DNA of 64,000 bases, from assembly GCA_029204225.1 (NCBI GenBank), contig CM055092.1, positions 72,550,308-72,614,307 on the forward strand. The letters run 5' to 3'. Positions 10,581 through 22,236 of the stretch are shown in pieces (positions within the stretch are counted from its first letter, which is position 1; each line of letters begins with the position of its first letter). A model generated the notes under the pieces. It saw nothing but the letters and a program-made list of their open reading frames with translations. It made no database searches and was not told the origin of the DNA. A program made the position numbers and the translations under genes. This stretch comes from Diphasiastrum complanatum (taxonomy: Eukaryota > Streptophyta > Lycopodiopsida > Lycopodiales > Lycopodiaceae).

Positions 10581-12680
10581 AAACTTCTACTCAATGTTTT
10601 AGGTAATGACTCATATGATAATGATTCTTCTTCACTATCATTCACAATAACATCATTCAAAGTACGTCCTACTTTGACATTTCACATACTTCTCTTCTTC
10701 TTGACTTGTGACTATCTTCCTCACCAAGTCTCTTGCTGTTTTTATTTCCTTCTAAGAATGCTTAGTCACAACCCACATGAAGGTCTACATCCTTAAAAAA
10801 CTATCCAATTAGGCTTTATCAACATCAAAGTGGCTCTACAATTCATAGAAAGAAGAAATTTTGGCAAATCTGTTTTTGGTTGTTTGAAGTCAATTCTCAA
10901 CCAAATTAAGTGAGACTAGTCTTGAAGTTGGGGTTTTGGGCATCAATGAAACTGTCTGTAACTTCATATCAAGCCCACAGGCTATCTAGGAGCTCAACAG
11001 AACCTGGAAACTCCTTATTTTGGTAGCAAGGGTTTGCTAAAACTAGCTGTGACTGTTTTCGCTTAATCTGGTGACATTTTTGGGCCAAGTTTTTTGTTGT
11101 AGACTACTTGTTGTAGGGTGCCCAAGCCTATAAGAGGATGTTCCCAGCCGCGGTCAGAAATAGGGGAATGATCAGCACATATATCTTGGAGATGGGCGCC
11201 CTCCTGCCTGCGGGCTCGTATGCTTTGTTTGGGCAGCTAGTTGAAGTCTGAACATAGTGTATGAAGGTGTCCTCTTCCATACACAAGTGGGTTCTGGTTC
11301 ACGGGCCAAATCTAGGCCATTAAATGATTGACTAGCTGATCCCAGCCACTCCTTCCACAAGTAATCCAGTCCATCAATTTCCAAGGGCCCAAATCATGTG
11401 GTAAATAGCAGTTTGAAGGGCTTTGAAGAAAGTGTGAACTGTGGGGCACTTCATGTGAAGTCTATTTAGTGCACTTCAGAAGTTAAAAATTTTCACCTTG
11501 AAGGGACCCAACTTCTGAGTTCATTTCACATTGTTTTCCTATGAACTGGTTATTGTGCCTTATTCTTTGTGGAGACAATTTTGTGACCCCCTTGCGACAG
11601 CGTGTAAAAAACCGCCATGTGGCAAACTTTTTTTGGTGGTCGATTGGATAGGAGTGTAGCCAACTCTGAGCCGAATGCGTCGACTGGCCACACGACCTAT
11701 TTCAAGATTTGTTCTAGGAGAAATTTGGGATCAAAGCAGGGTTCTCTACACTTTTGGACAGGTGGACGAAGATTCTACATGAATCTTTTGGTGTTTTGAA
11801 TTTTTACGCCGCTCTAAAAAGTGCATAAAACATTAGATTGGAGTGAAGTAAAGGTCTAGACACCTAGTTTCGACACCCTGGATCCATTGGTGGCATCAGT
11901 TCCAAATTTGGAGGATTTCTAATTTTAGCTGCACTTTTGGTGAACTTTTTGTCCGAAGCTCAGATTTTGACGAATTGACAGTCAATATATATGTTTTTGA
12001 GTGCAGTAAGTTCAGTGGGACCATCTATTTCTATTTTTGATAGCATTTATTGCTAGTTTGTACCTAAGCTTACTATAATTGGCGACTTTTTGACATTTGT
12101 CATAATTTGTAATCCGGAGCTCCGTTTTGTGAAAAATGCAAAAAATATGCTTGGTCAAGGCCAAATCTATGTATATAGGAAGATTACACATGTGCGGAGT
12201 TTGTTCCCACGTGTGAAATAAATGTACTTTTCATGTAGTACAATCATATAGCTTGTACATATAGTTTAAATCAAGTTCTATTGGCTAAAAAGGCCAAAAT
12301 CATGTTTTTTAGTCATATGCCACATGGCATCAATCTAGAGATTGCATGAAGCTACATAATGAGATTAGGTGTCAAATCCCATGTGTAGAGGTCTGCTCAC
12401 ATGTGTGGAATAAGCTGAGAAAGTCGAATTTTCGCTTCTAGAAGAGTTTTTCCTAGTTCTCTACATAGAAGAAAAATGGACCAAAAGTGCTCAAAATAGA
12501 AGGTTTTGTCCAAGTGTCAATTTTGCATGATGAATCATCACATGACAAAGCACCCTCACACATGTGAGATTAGAGGGATGATCAGTACCACGAGCTCCCA
12601 CTTTTTGTATATATAGAGCCACATTTTTTTGATGGAACCAGAACCTTCCGGAAGTGCTGAGCAATGGAGCTATGGTAATG
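10581..12680. other. No gene recognised
   Basis: Non-coding on both strands as far as I can see. Part of it, between 12150 and 12600, repeats the theme of an ACATGTG or CACGTGTG stretch followed by GAATAA or GAAATAA. This looks like retroelement untranslated sequence, but I could not define an element. Confidence 0.4.
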
Positions 12681-12904
12681 ATCAAAAAGGTGGATCTTCA
12701 TAATAGTATGCTTCAAATCCTATCTTCCATGCTAGAACAAAGCATATTGAGATAGCTCACCACTTTGTGAGGGAGAAGGTACAATCCAAGGAAGTGCAAC
12801 TACATCATGTACCATCATCTGAATGCATAGCTGATATCTTAACCAAATCATTGTCCAAAGATCCATTTTTTAAAGTTAAGATATGCTCTTGGAATTGTAG
12901 ATAG
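12681..12904 (+). pseudogene. Copia RNase H C-terminal fragment
   Basis: The frame reads [20 protein letters not shown], then CIADILTKSLSKDPFF, and ends in TAG at 12902-12904. This is the standard C-terminal end of a copia polyprotein. Nothing of RT or integrase precedes it, so it is a truncated 3' end. It is followed within 40 bases by a purine tract and the start of an LTR. Confidence 0.85.
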
Positions 12905-12942
12905 ATGAACACTAGATTTGCCAAGTTAGAAGTGAGGAGGAG

Positions 12943-14177
12943 TGTTGAAAATTGTCACTTCTCACTTGACATTGGTTCATAAAAATATTGATCAAACATT
13001 AGAATATGTTGATGAGGCCATAATCATCAAGCGATACCAATCTTGGTTTTGGAGGCAATTCTTGTCAATTTCATCATTTGTCTTGATTTTTCTTGATAGT
13101 TTTGAGCAACGGACGTCCGACTGATCTCCAACAAAGGGTAACCAGTCCCATCATAATTTCAAGCTCAAATGTTAAGTTTAATAACTTGAAGTCATTGAAG
13201 AATTGGCCATTTCCAAGTACTTCCACAAACTTGCATTTAGAACAAGTCTGCAGATTTACATTATTTTTGAACAGTCTGCAGAAAAAACTAAGTGTCGCAG
13301 TTCGCATTTTTCGCACTTTCCCAAAAACTGCAACACTTACTTTCGACTTCTTCCGTTCAATAATTTTTTGAAGAAGTCAACTTGTTCACAGTTCAACTAA
13401 TTTAACTTTTTCAACACCTTCACTTTTTTTCGCATTTTCTCGAAAAATGCGAAGAGAGAGAAAATTCCAGAAGGTCCTCTATTTTTAAGGGTTAAACTGC
13501 TAAAGACACCTTTGCCAACTTTTAAGGGCAGCTTAAATCTGGTTTAGGAACACCTTCGGCGTTTTTTTGTATTTTCCTGAAAAGAGCGAGGGAGTTGAAC
13601 TATTAAAGGCATCTTCGTCTTTTTAAGGACAACTTCAACTTTCTGAAGGGCACCTTAAACTTGTTTAAAGGCACTTTTGCCTTTTTTGCAAAAATCTGAA
13701 AGGAGAGAAAATGTTGAAGGTTGTCTGTTTTGAATGAGGAACGTTCCCAACCGTCTTCCCAAAATTTGCGAAGTGCGAGAGAAACCACTTCACGTAAAAT
13801 GTGAAGTGAGAGATTTTGCGACGTCCTCATCCGCGTCAACAATCTTGATTTGTTGACCGTATATATACTATGTATAGTTGTCACAAAAGCCATATACTTT
13901 CAAGTACAACGGCTTTCCTGATTAGGTGACAAACATTCAATGTAATTAATACACGGATGAAATCTATAAATAGATCATCCAAGCAAAGATTATCGGTTGC
14001 TCCATCCATGAGACATATTATTTGAACCTCCCAGTTATGCCGTCAATCTTGGTTGTAATTGTTATCTGTATTGTGCTTTAGTGTAATATAGCAGCAGCAA
14101 TTTTTCTATCTCTGTATAACATAGATGAATCTCTATTGTTGTTTGATCGTGCTTGTTTACTCACTTTGATCAGAACA
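12943..14177 (+). mobile_element. 3' LTR of the truncated copia (right end approximate)
   Basis: A purine tract (GTGAGGAGGAG) immediately precedes TGTTGAAAATTG at 12943, the usual layout of a copia polypurine tract and LTR start. A likely end is ...GATCAGAACA at 14177, but no second LTR is present to prove it. The LTR holds an ATAAATAG box near 13974 and repeated short TTAAGG/ACCTT motifs between 13480 and 13690. Confidence 0.5.
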
Positions 14178-14385
14178 CGGACGTCTACGACTCCTTAGTT
14201 TTTGATCAGACGATGGTTGTCTTTGACGCCTGAGGAACTCGCGATATCATGTTGTTCTTCCATTTATTTCAGAACCATACTTCACATTGAATCTGATTTT
14301 CAGTAATACTAGACACAAACCATTTTGAATCTCTTCAGTGGACTATACTTTCATTTTTGAGAGTATGAATTAATTTTTAAAATCA

Positions 14386-14700
14386 TGTTGGAAAATTACA
14401 ACACTTAAGTAATTACATTTAGCATAAGCTGTCTATAAGACTGTTATTGCATTTAGCAGCTGATTAGAACGGGAGAGCTGTTTCGCAATATTCCCGCTCT
14501 CTTCTCCGTTCACGTTCTTCTATCTCCATTGCCCCCATCATTAGGTACTCGGTGCACATGGGCTACATCGGCCTCTATACATACTCTTAAATTCACCAAC
14601 ATAGGCCATCGGTGGTAGCTGTAATATACAAAATGACATAATACAATAGATTGGAACAATGAAACAAACTCGTTACTACTAACTCGTTTGAGTTCTAACA
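14386..14700 (-). mobile_element. 3' LTR of minus strand copia relic
   Basis: On the minus strand a polypurine tract (GAGGGGGAG) ends at the LTR start TGTTAGAACTC (14700). The LTR runs about 315 bases to ...TTTTCCAACA (14386). The matching 5' LTR is not found beyond the gag end near 17420, so the element is 5' truncated. Confidence 0.7.
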
Positions 14701-16200
14701 CTCCCCCTCAGTAACTAGTTTGTTCTCCCTGATATTCAATAAGTCTCTAAACTTTTCAAACTTACCTCGTGCAAGATGCTTCATAAATATATCTACTAAT
14801 TGTTCTTCTGTAGAACAATAGACTATATCGATTTCCTTACTTAACACTTTCTCTCGCACAAAGTGGTACTGTATTTCAATGTGCTTTGTGTGTGCATGAG
14901 AAACAAGATTCTTAGCCATACAAATACAGCTAGTATTATCACAATACAACACAGTTTCCACGATATTACATTGGTTCCAAGCATAAACACATAACCTGAA
15001 ATTGATCTTCTAGTTTCAACATTGCTGCCCCAATCTGAGGCACAATACCTTGTGAGATTAACATCATCACCAAACCTGTATTGCAATCCAAAATTAAAAG
15101 AACCCTATACGTAGTGCGAAATTCTTTTTGCGGCTTTCCAATGCGACGTACGTGGATCGGCCATAAATTGGCTTACCACGCTAAATGCATAAGTAATGTC
15201 AGGTCTAGTAACTGTCAAATAAATAAGTGAACCCACCAAAGAACGGAATAAAGTAGCGTCAACTTTCTCTTCATCTAAGGCTGTGGTTATCTTTATGTTC
15301 GGCTCCATGGGATCACCACTGGCTTACTATCCAACATATGAAAGCATTCCAAAATGCCATATGCATACTTTGCTTGACTCAATAGATAAGAATCATCACT
15401 TTGCCATACCTCAATTTCCAAGCAATAATGAAGTTCGCCAAGATCCTTGATTTCAAACTCCTTGGCTAAGCTTCTCTTTACATCCTCAATCAGCTTCACA
15501 TTGCTTCTTGTTATGAGTATGTCATTGACATATACTACGAGGTACAAAAAATTCTTATTCAGCTTCAACACATAAAGATTAGAATTGCTTTCACATCTAT
15601 GGAAACCAAGCTACGTAATAAGAAAAGTGTCAATCCGAGTATACCATGCTCTTGCGAATTGCTTCAAACCATATAATGCTTTCTTCAGCCTGCACCAATG
15701 TCCCTCCTTACCTTTCACAACAAAGCCCTCGGGTTGTGTGATGTAGATCTCCTCATCAACATAACCATTCAAATATGCACTATTTACATCACATTAAAAT
15801 AATGGCCAACCATAACTAGAAGCAATAGCTACAATGAGCTTAATAGTTATCATTTTTCACTATCGGTGCAAAAGTCTCGTCATAGTCTATACTTGCTTCT
15901 TGTGCATATCCCTTGGCTACTAATCTGGCCTCCCTTCTTTGAAGTTTGCCATCGGATCCATACTTAGCTTTGTAGACCCATTTTGTCATCGAGTCCATAC
16001 TTGGCTTTGTAGACCTGTTTTGTCTCGATTGCTTTCTTTCTTGCTTTAGGAGGTACTAATTACTAAGGATCATTCTTCATGATAGAGTTATACTCCTCTT
16101 TCATTGCTTGGTGCCATTCATGTTTACTAGTAGCTTCTTGAAAACTAACTGGTTCCTTCTCAACAATGACACTGGACATAAGTGCATAATTTACCTGTCT
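14701..16200 (-). pseudogene. Copia RT and RNase H, broken
   Basis: The minus strand shows the copia RT and RNase H in order. The RT N-terminal part is in pieces at 15600-16100 (PEGFVVKGKEG, KKALYGLKQ). The catalytic region at 15293-15571 reads YVND instead of YVDD, from a G-to-A change at 15524-15526. Then come [10 protein letters not shown] and [16 protein letters not shown] at 15105-15308, and the RNase H end with KHIEIQYHFVRE and EEQLVDIFMKHL at 14695-14961. There are several frameshifts. A 37 bp tandem duplication at 15951-16024 also breaks the frame. Not functional. Confidence 0.88.
15951..16024. repeat. 37 bp tandem duplication in RT
   Basis: Units 15951-15987 and 15988-16024 (ATCGRRTCCATACTTRGCTT, then TGTAGACCYRTTTTGTC) differ at only a few positions. 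A length of 37 is not a multiple of three, so the duplication shifts the RT frame. Confidence 0.85.
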
Positions 16201-16213
16201 TGACCTTAAATTT

Positions 16214-17160
16214 CTAGCGGGCCCCTTTATCACTAGTCTTAGGAGCTTCTTGGTTCTCTGTAAGCTTGAGGAACCACCTTGGCCACTTCACTTGTGGATT
16301 ACCCCTTGGAGCAGATTGTGCAGATTCTTCATGTCCTTCACCTGCATCACTTTCTGCAACAATAGGTTGCTCTATAGGTTGCACATCATCATAATATGTG
16401 TCTAGTTCTATCCATGGTGGTGAGTCATCAACCACATCATACTTATAGCTTTTTCTTTCATCAAATATCATGTCTCGACTAGCGTGCACTTTATGAGTGA
16501 TAGGATCAAATAGCTTGTAAGCTTTAGACTCTTCAGCATACCCAGTAAAAATGCATTTCAAAGACTTAACATCTAGCTTTCTCCTAGTTTCATCAGGAAC
16601 TTTCATGTATGCAAGACAACCAAAAACTCTTAAATGCTTAGTAGATGGTTTGCGACCACTATAAGCTTCCTCGAGAGTTATACTTGTAAGAATTTTTGTT
16701 GGTGACCAATTTTGTAGGTATCCTGTCGTCTTCACTGCTTCGGCCCAAAATGAATTGGACAAGTTTTTGGCCTTCATCATATTGAGTGCACATTTCACTA
16801 ATGTCCTATTCTTCCTTTCCGCAACCCCATTTTGTTGTGGAGTATACGATGTAGTAAGCTGGTGCCTAATACCATGCTTCTTACAAAATTCATCAAACTC
16901 ATTTGAATTGAATTCGCCACCTCTATCAGTATGTAGGACTCTAATTTTCTTATTGTATTCATTCTCAACAAGATTTTTGAACTTGACAAATGTATCGAAT
17001 GCATCAGACTTGTTCTTGATAAAATAAGTCCACACCTTTCTAGAATAATCATCAATAAATGATATGAAATAGTATGAATGCCCATTTGATCTGGTTTAAG
17101 CTGGTCCCCATAAATCACTATGAATGAGATCCAATACAGCAGCAGCACGATGATACTACC
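16214..17160 (-). pseudogene. Copia integrase, mostly open
   Basis: A 273-codon open frame (16214-17035), continued upstream in another frame, gives the integrase core. HSDLWGP holds the first Asp, LHTDRGGEFN the second, and TPQQNGVAERKNRTLV the Glu. This is followed by FWAEAVKTTGYLQN, HLRVFGCLAYMKVP, CIFTGYAEESKAYKLFDP and DMIFDERKSY. All three catalytic residues are retained. The preceding zinc-binding HHCC domain is gone because of the deletion described in the next entry. Confidence 0.88.
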
Positions 17161-17418
17161 ATCAAAGGGTTTCCATAATTGCTTTTCTTCACATGTCACT
17201 AGCTGCCATGAATCCCTCATCATTAAGAGATTTTTCATCTTGAACTTCCACACTAGATAATTCTTTCCATTAAACTTGCTTGCATATGGCAATAACAATG
17301 CCAAATTTGTCTGCCATTGAGTAGACGATGAAAAATCAACTACTTTTGCCTTTTGCTTCACATGAAACGTGTGGAAATCTGCAAAATTGGACCAAGAATG
17401 GATCCTAAAATGATCCAC
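17161..17418 (-). pseudogene. Copia gag N-terminus fused to integrase by a deletion
   Basis: The minus strand reads LLPYASKFNGKNYLVWKFKM and LLMMRDSWQLVTCEEKQLWK, the start of a copia gag. It then passes within a few dozen bases into the HSDLWGP start of the integrase core. Most of gag, the zinc knuckle, the protease and the integrase HHCC region (probably 1 kb or more) are missing. This is an internally deleted copy. Confidence 0.75.
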
Positions 17419-17431
17419 AAGAGTGATTGGA

Positions 17432-17508
17432 TGTTAGATACAATTGATCTATCAATCTACACAAGATTTAGATCAATCTAGATCAAATTTAGATGAGAAA
17501 ATCTAACA
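17432..17508. repeat. 77 bp segment with TGTTAGAT/ATCTAACA ends
   Basis: The segment begins TGTTAGAT and ends ATCTAACA, a perfect 8 bp inverted repeat with copia-like TG..CA ends, and its middle is AT-rich with repeated GATCAATCTAGATC words. It sits exactly between the minus strand copia gag and the + strand copia integrase. No flanking duplication is seen. Confidence 0.35.
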
Positions 17509-17559
17509 AGAACAATCATAAATGAAAGGGAATTGTACTTGTTGGTTTCACACGTGTGA

Positions 17560-17692
17560 AAACCTGTCAGAGTACGGACTCCATCCTGAAATTAAAGTAC
17601 AAAGTATTTATCTCCAGCGAGTTCAAAGGCTATTGCAAGGCCAACATAATACAACTATAACATACAACCAGCTACTCACCTCAGTCCAATGG
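17560..17692 (+). pseudogene. Copia A integrase, left part of the interrupted copy
   Basis: In shifting frames the + strand reads like the second half of a copia integrase core (a SSEFKGYC motif, then TTSYSPQSNG) and stops at the AATGG where the Tat element begins. The reading resumes at 28523-28560 with NGVAQRKNQTLI. The two halves therefore belong to one copia element split by the 10.8 kb insertion. Its gag and protease parts are missing to the left. Confidence 0.75.
17688..17692. repeat. Target site duplication AATGG, left
   Basis: AATGG directly precedes the left LTR and is repeated at 28523-28527 directly after the right LTR. It is part of the copia codons for NG in the QNGVA motif. Confidence 0.9.
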
Positions 17693-18437
17693 TGTAGAGG
17701 GTTTCTTTCCTTGCCTAACCTCAACCCAAGATCTAATCAATCTAGCATCAAAGAGATGAAGTTAGTTGTCACGCATAGATTCGTTCCCATGAGAGCAATA
17801 GTATAGTTCATATTTCAGCATGAATGGAAAATCCAAATCTAACTTTAACATCCATCAACCCTAAGCATTAACACTACATCCACTAACACTAGATCCACAA
17901 CAAGATAGGTTACTCTTTCTCTCTCTCCCTTCTCCCTCATAAAAAGTATTATAACATGCAATCCCAATAACAATCAAATCCGACAATTAGAAAAACACAA
18001 ATAAAGCATGAGAGATGGAGGAAAAGTGATATAGAGCAAGGACATTCATAAATCCATTTCACAAGAGAACCAATCTGCTTTATTGAAATGAAGAAATGAG
18101 CATGTGTAGGAACTTGAGTTGGTCCTTTTTTTATAGTAGAGAGGAGAACCCTGGCCTCTAGATCATATTGCTCCATTTCTACCTCCCTAATTATTCAAAT
18201 TTAAAAAAGAGTGAGAACCATTCAAACTAAAGGGAAACCCAACTTTATTCACTAACTTGACATTTAGGCCTGCGACATTAAAAGTCCTGCAAAAAAGGCC
18301 TAAAGTCCTTTTATTGACTTTCTACTTATCAAATCTCTATGTGATCATCGGGTTGGACTTACACACGCAGGGTGCCAAATTCCTCTCACTTATTAACTAG
18401 GGTTAGGGTTGCCTTGGGTTATACAAACCCTCCAACA
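17693..18437 (-). repeat. 3' LTR of the Tat element
   Basis: Shown on + it begins TGTAGAGGG and ends CCCTCCAACA. It matches 27804-28522 along its whole length apart from scattered substitutions, an insertion of about 33 bases near 18155-18190 and a shorter stretch near 17808. Confidence 0.92.
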
Positions 18438-18455
18438 GTATCCCCCACCAAAATT
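18438..18455 (-). other. Polypurine tract of the Tat element
   Basis: On the minus strand GGTGGGGGATAC directly precedes the 3' LTR start TGTTGGAGGG, which is where the primer for plus strand DNA synthesis is expected. Confidence 0.7.
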
Positions 18456-18487
18456 GGTGGTGGTCCCATGACACTTACGAGATGCAG

Positions 18488-21421
18488 TTACTGTGGACTT
18501 TTATTTTCTTCGCGACAGATCTTTATTAAATGATATTGCACCTTCTCCATAAAATCAAGTCGAGCAGTGTTAAAATCCAGATTATGTGACAAAAAACAAC
18601 GATGGGCTCCGTCAATCCATTTTGAAGTTGTCCAGGACGTGAAGCGAGATTCCCAGGAGCCTCCCATCATTGTTGCACGGAAATACAGTCAATCCACTGG
18701 CAATTGATCCTTGATATTCTCTGAGGCCATTGGCTTATTTGGATCGAATGCCAAAGGAGGAAGGCAAACATCCCATCTCGTTGCCACGGATGCCAACAGA
18801 GTCAAGTCTTTTGCAAAAAGCGCCGATTGTCTCATTGTCGGATCTGGAGAGTGTATATATTTCCGCTGGTATGCTTGTAGTGCCCGGTGGAAATCTACTA
18901 ATATTTTCCAATTGTAAGGTTGATGGATGATTGACCAATTTGGCATATGGATCGTAATTTTGTCCATGGCCAATCTCAAATCCTTCCACCTATTATGCGC
19001 GGCATCGATACATAATATGGATCAACGCACAATTGGAAAGGGCTGGCCATATAACTCCTAATAGATTCTGGAGTTTTTCCAAAAATGGTAACTCTCCAAG
19101 CTGGCTGCTCTCCCAATGCAAGAATTTTGTTCAATTCCTTGTCGGCCTCCATTTCAGAGGTCTTAAATTTAAGGACCCAACCACCACACGAGGACTCATG
19201 AGGATGTTGTGCTAAAAAACTTTGGATCTGGTCCTTGACGCTGATTGGCCTTCTGAACAATGATTTGGTCCTTGATGAAGGTGGACTCTGTTGCACTGCT
19301 TGTGGAACTGGCTGTTGTTCTTCAACTTCTGGGGCTCCACCCTGGGTCATGCCTGAATCCAACCCTGTATCCATTGGTGCGTCAGCATGGTGCGAAGGGG
19401 AGAATTGCGACATGACCAAAACTGAGATTTGAGGTCTAGCTTCCAACACCTGAGCGACAGCTTTTTCATAGGCATTGATGGTTGCTTTAGCCTTTGCCAA
19501 CTCAGTTGAAGCTGCACCTTTGAATTTGTCAAAGCGGCCTTGGAATTCTTGAAGCATCACTTTCTAAGTTTCAACTTTCTTGAACAAATACGCAATCTCC
19601 ATCAGAGTTACCAGATGATCAGGTATTTGTGTCTGGAGATATGCATCACGCTCAAGGGTGGTCGCATCCAATTCACCTTGGAGACGTGTGCAATCTTGTT
19701 CTGCCATCTACAATTGACCCTGTAATAGGTGCACTTGTTGCTTTACATCCTGCACGGCCTTGTCCACCTGATCTTGAGCGGTTGTTAGGGCATTTTGTAG
19801 TGAGCTGACATATTCTTCTAGGCGATCAGCCAACTGTTCTGTTGTCTTCTTCTCAGCTTCGGATTTGGCTTCATGATGTTTGGCGATATTCAATTCTCTA
19901 TCCAACTGAATAATTTTCTGGCTGATGAGAGTATTCTCCGATCCCATATCTGAAATTCGTTGTTCCATTTTTTTTTTCTTATCCAGCATAGACTAGATCA
20001 CTTGCGCAAGGCTTGAGACCAAACTGAGAGCATCACAGAGTCTACTTTTGTGGAGGTGGTAGTAGCAGAAGAACTTGGTGGTACTGTCCTTGGTTGGCGT
20101 GGAGTAGGTGCTTGTAATTCTTCTTCTTCAAAGAGATCATCCTCTTCATAGACCTCAGGCACTATGGCATTGAACTGCTTTGGTGATTTGACAGCTTGCT
20201 CGACCCGAAGAGTGGCTGGTGTGGCTTCAGCTTGAGGTTGCTGGGATATCTGAAATGAATCTTCAACACCAGTAGTAGTATTATGGAATTATTTGAATCC
20301 TCTTCTAGGGGATTGGAGTTCAAAGGGCGCAAGGCTCTGGGGCATTTAAAAAACTTCTGAAACCCCAAGGGGGTCGGAATCATCGAACATATCCATGAAA
20401 TACTATGTGTTTGAGAAAACAGCTTCTGTGTGGGGTTGAGGCGGCCTGGGCAGCTGTGATGGGAATGGTAGCCCCAATGGTCACAGACTGTCCATGAGAG
20501 GAAGCAGAGGCGAGGGAAGCATCAGAGGCAGGGGGAATAGGGAGTTCAGTGCAAATAGCAGCCGAATGTGGAAGCGCAGCTGACGATGTCTGCCTAGTAC
20601 GACATCGTGACGTGAAAGGCAAGTCAGGAATGACAATCTTGCTGCGTGGACGATGTCGACTATGTGAATCGGAGGCCTGTTGAGATGAATCGGCCGGTGC
20701 TTCTTCATAAATAGAAAGCACAGAATCCAGACGAAGCCCATGGATTTTATTTTCAAGGTGGGAGGCTGCTAGGAGAGATAACAAGGGGCCAGCAGCAAAA
20801 TTGCTTGGTATTGCTCTTAATGGCTCGTTTGAGCTCTCCAAAAACAGTCTTGAACCAGTTATATGGTTCTAGAGGGGCCTTGGCTATCTTGACATATGAC
20901 TCAACTATCCTATGCAATATTTGAGAAGTAATGCGGTCTTTCATGAGGTTGCCAACCATCAAGAAATTGTTAAGGAGCTGAGCAACGACGTGTATGGTAG
21001 GCTCAGTAATGGCTTCTAGGTAGCTGTCATTGGTCCAATGCAAATCATTTGTGAGGTCAATATAAGGCTTAATAGTCTGTTTGGCTTGCTTATGGTTTGA
21101 TGAGGCTTGGGTACCAGATGCTCTCCCTATGGCAACAAGGGCGGCCTTAGTCACGTGCACCTTGTGTGTGGCTCCCTAGAAAGTAATATAAAACTTGGAT
21201 TTCTCCTCATTCCAAGTACTGAAGGCAAGAGTGATAAAATCCATATTGATTCTCCCTGAGAAGGCTCTCTCATGAATACCCATTACAATAAGCAGAGGCT
21301 CCACAAGGGTCATCCACTAAGTGACCATGCTTGTGCTAGGAAGGATCATGATATCCGTTGCAGATGGGACATCACGATGGATAGCATAACGAGATGACTG
21401 AGATGTATATGTGGAAGACAT
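18488..21421 (-). pseudogene. Extra ORF downstream of pol in the Tat element
   Basis: A sense-strand reading runs from ATG at 21421 to TGA/TAG near 18488, about 978 codons in span. It is interrupted by in-frame TAG/TGA (21317, 21176, 19708, 19564, 18689) and several frame switches. Parts in order: an N-terminal region with WNEEKSKFYITF and YLEAITEPTIHVVAQLLNNF (20800-21400); a Ser/Ala/Pro-rich region (20380-20840); an acidic patch EEDDLFEEEEL (about 20110-20150); a long predicted coiled coil rich in E, K, Q and A (19450-19990); a Pro/Gln-rich linker; and a C-terminal region with CGGWVLKF, KILVDFHRALQAYQ and WESRFTSW. It shows no signal peptide or membrane segment, so it is not an evident env. 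I recognise no family. Tat and Athila elements often carry extra ORFs, but this protein is unfamiliar. Confidence 0.6.
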
Positions 21422-22236
21422 GATGATCAGAAACGAAAAGTAATAGGCACGAGTGTATAACAGAAAATAGTTCAGAAAATTTGGAAGGCTTTGGTCGCTA
21501 GAAAATTTGGCAAGAGCTTCGCTAGCACAAGTGAGGAATGAATCGAATTCAGCCAACTTATAGGTGAATTTGGAGGGTTCATCACACTGAATACTAGTTT
21601 GGCTGATCAGTTCTAAACAAAAAATTGCAGGCTTGTACAATACTGTGAAAATAGGCTATAAAAATTTTGGTGAAGGTTTCTGAGGCTCTGAACCTATCCG
21701 ACAAACGTTTTCTATGGTTGGCGAAGGATGAACCTTCACCCAAGAGGGTCCTTCGTCCAAGTACTGTCATAAATGCAATTTTTCAAGATCTGAACCTATG
21801 ACCAACCTAATTTTGACATTTTAAGACCATCTAGCATGTCAGCGAAGGTTTCTAAGGAGAGTAAGGTGCTCGGCGAAGGTTCCCAAAATGGCATATTGCT
21901 GATTATTCGCCTAACTCAAAAAATGTATTGTTTCTGAAAATGAACCTTTGCCCAACTCAGTATAGATATATCCGAAGTGGATGTTCAATCTGAAAGCTTA
22001 GTGAAGGTTTCTGATACTGTATAGGCAACATATGACCGAAACAGTGATTTTATAAGTCATTTTCCATCAAAAATTATCTTTTGAAAATACTTTCCTTTCT
22101 CTTTTACCAGACTTTTGCTCATCAGTCTTTCCTCATTTTTGTTTTTTTATCTTCTGTCTTTTCCAAACAAAACTAACAATTGAATATTGAAAAACAAAAA
22201 AATTGAAAAACAATTAAAAATAAAAAATCATTTAGA
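21422..22236. other. Untranslated block between pol and the 3' ORF, motif-rich
   Basis: No coding potential. It contains repeated GGCGAAGGTT-type words in both orientations: 21671, 21721, 21732 (reverse), 21841, 21871, 21944 (reverse) and 22001. The same words recur in the leader at 26841-27470. Confidence 0.6.

Noticed and set aside
18488-21421. Reading the Tat 3' ORF as a retroviral-type envelope gene
   Set aside because: No signal peptide, transmembrane helix or cleavage-like site is visible in any frame. The coiled coil alone is not enough.
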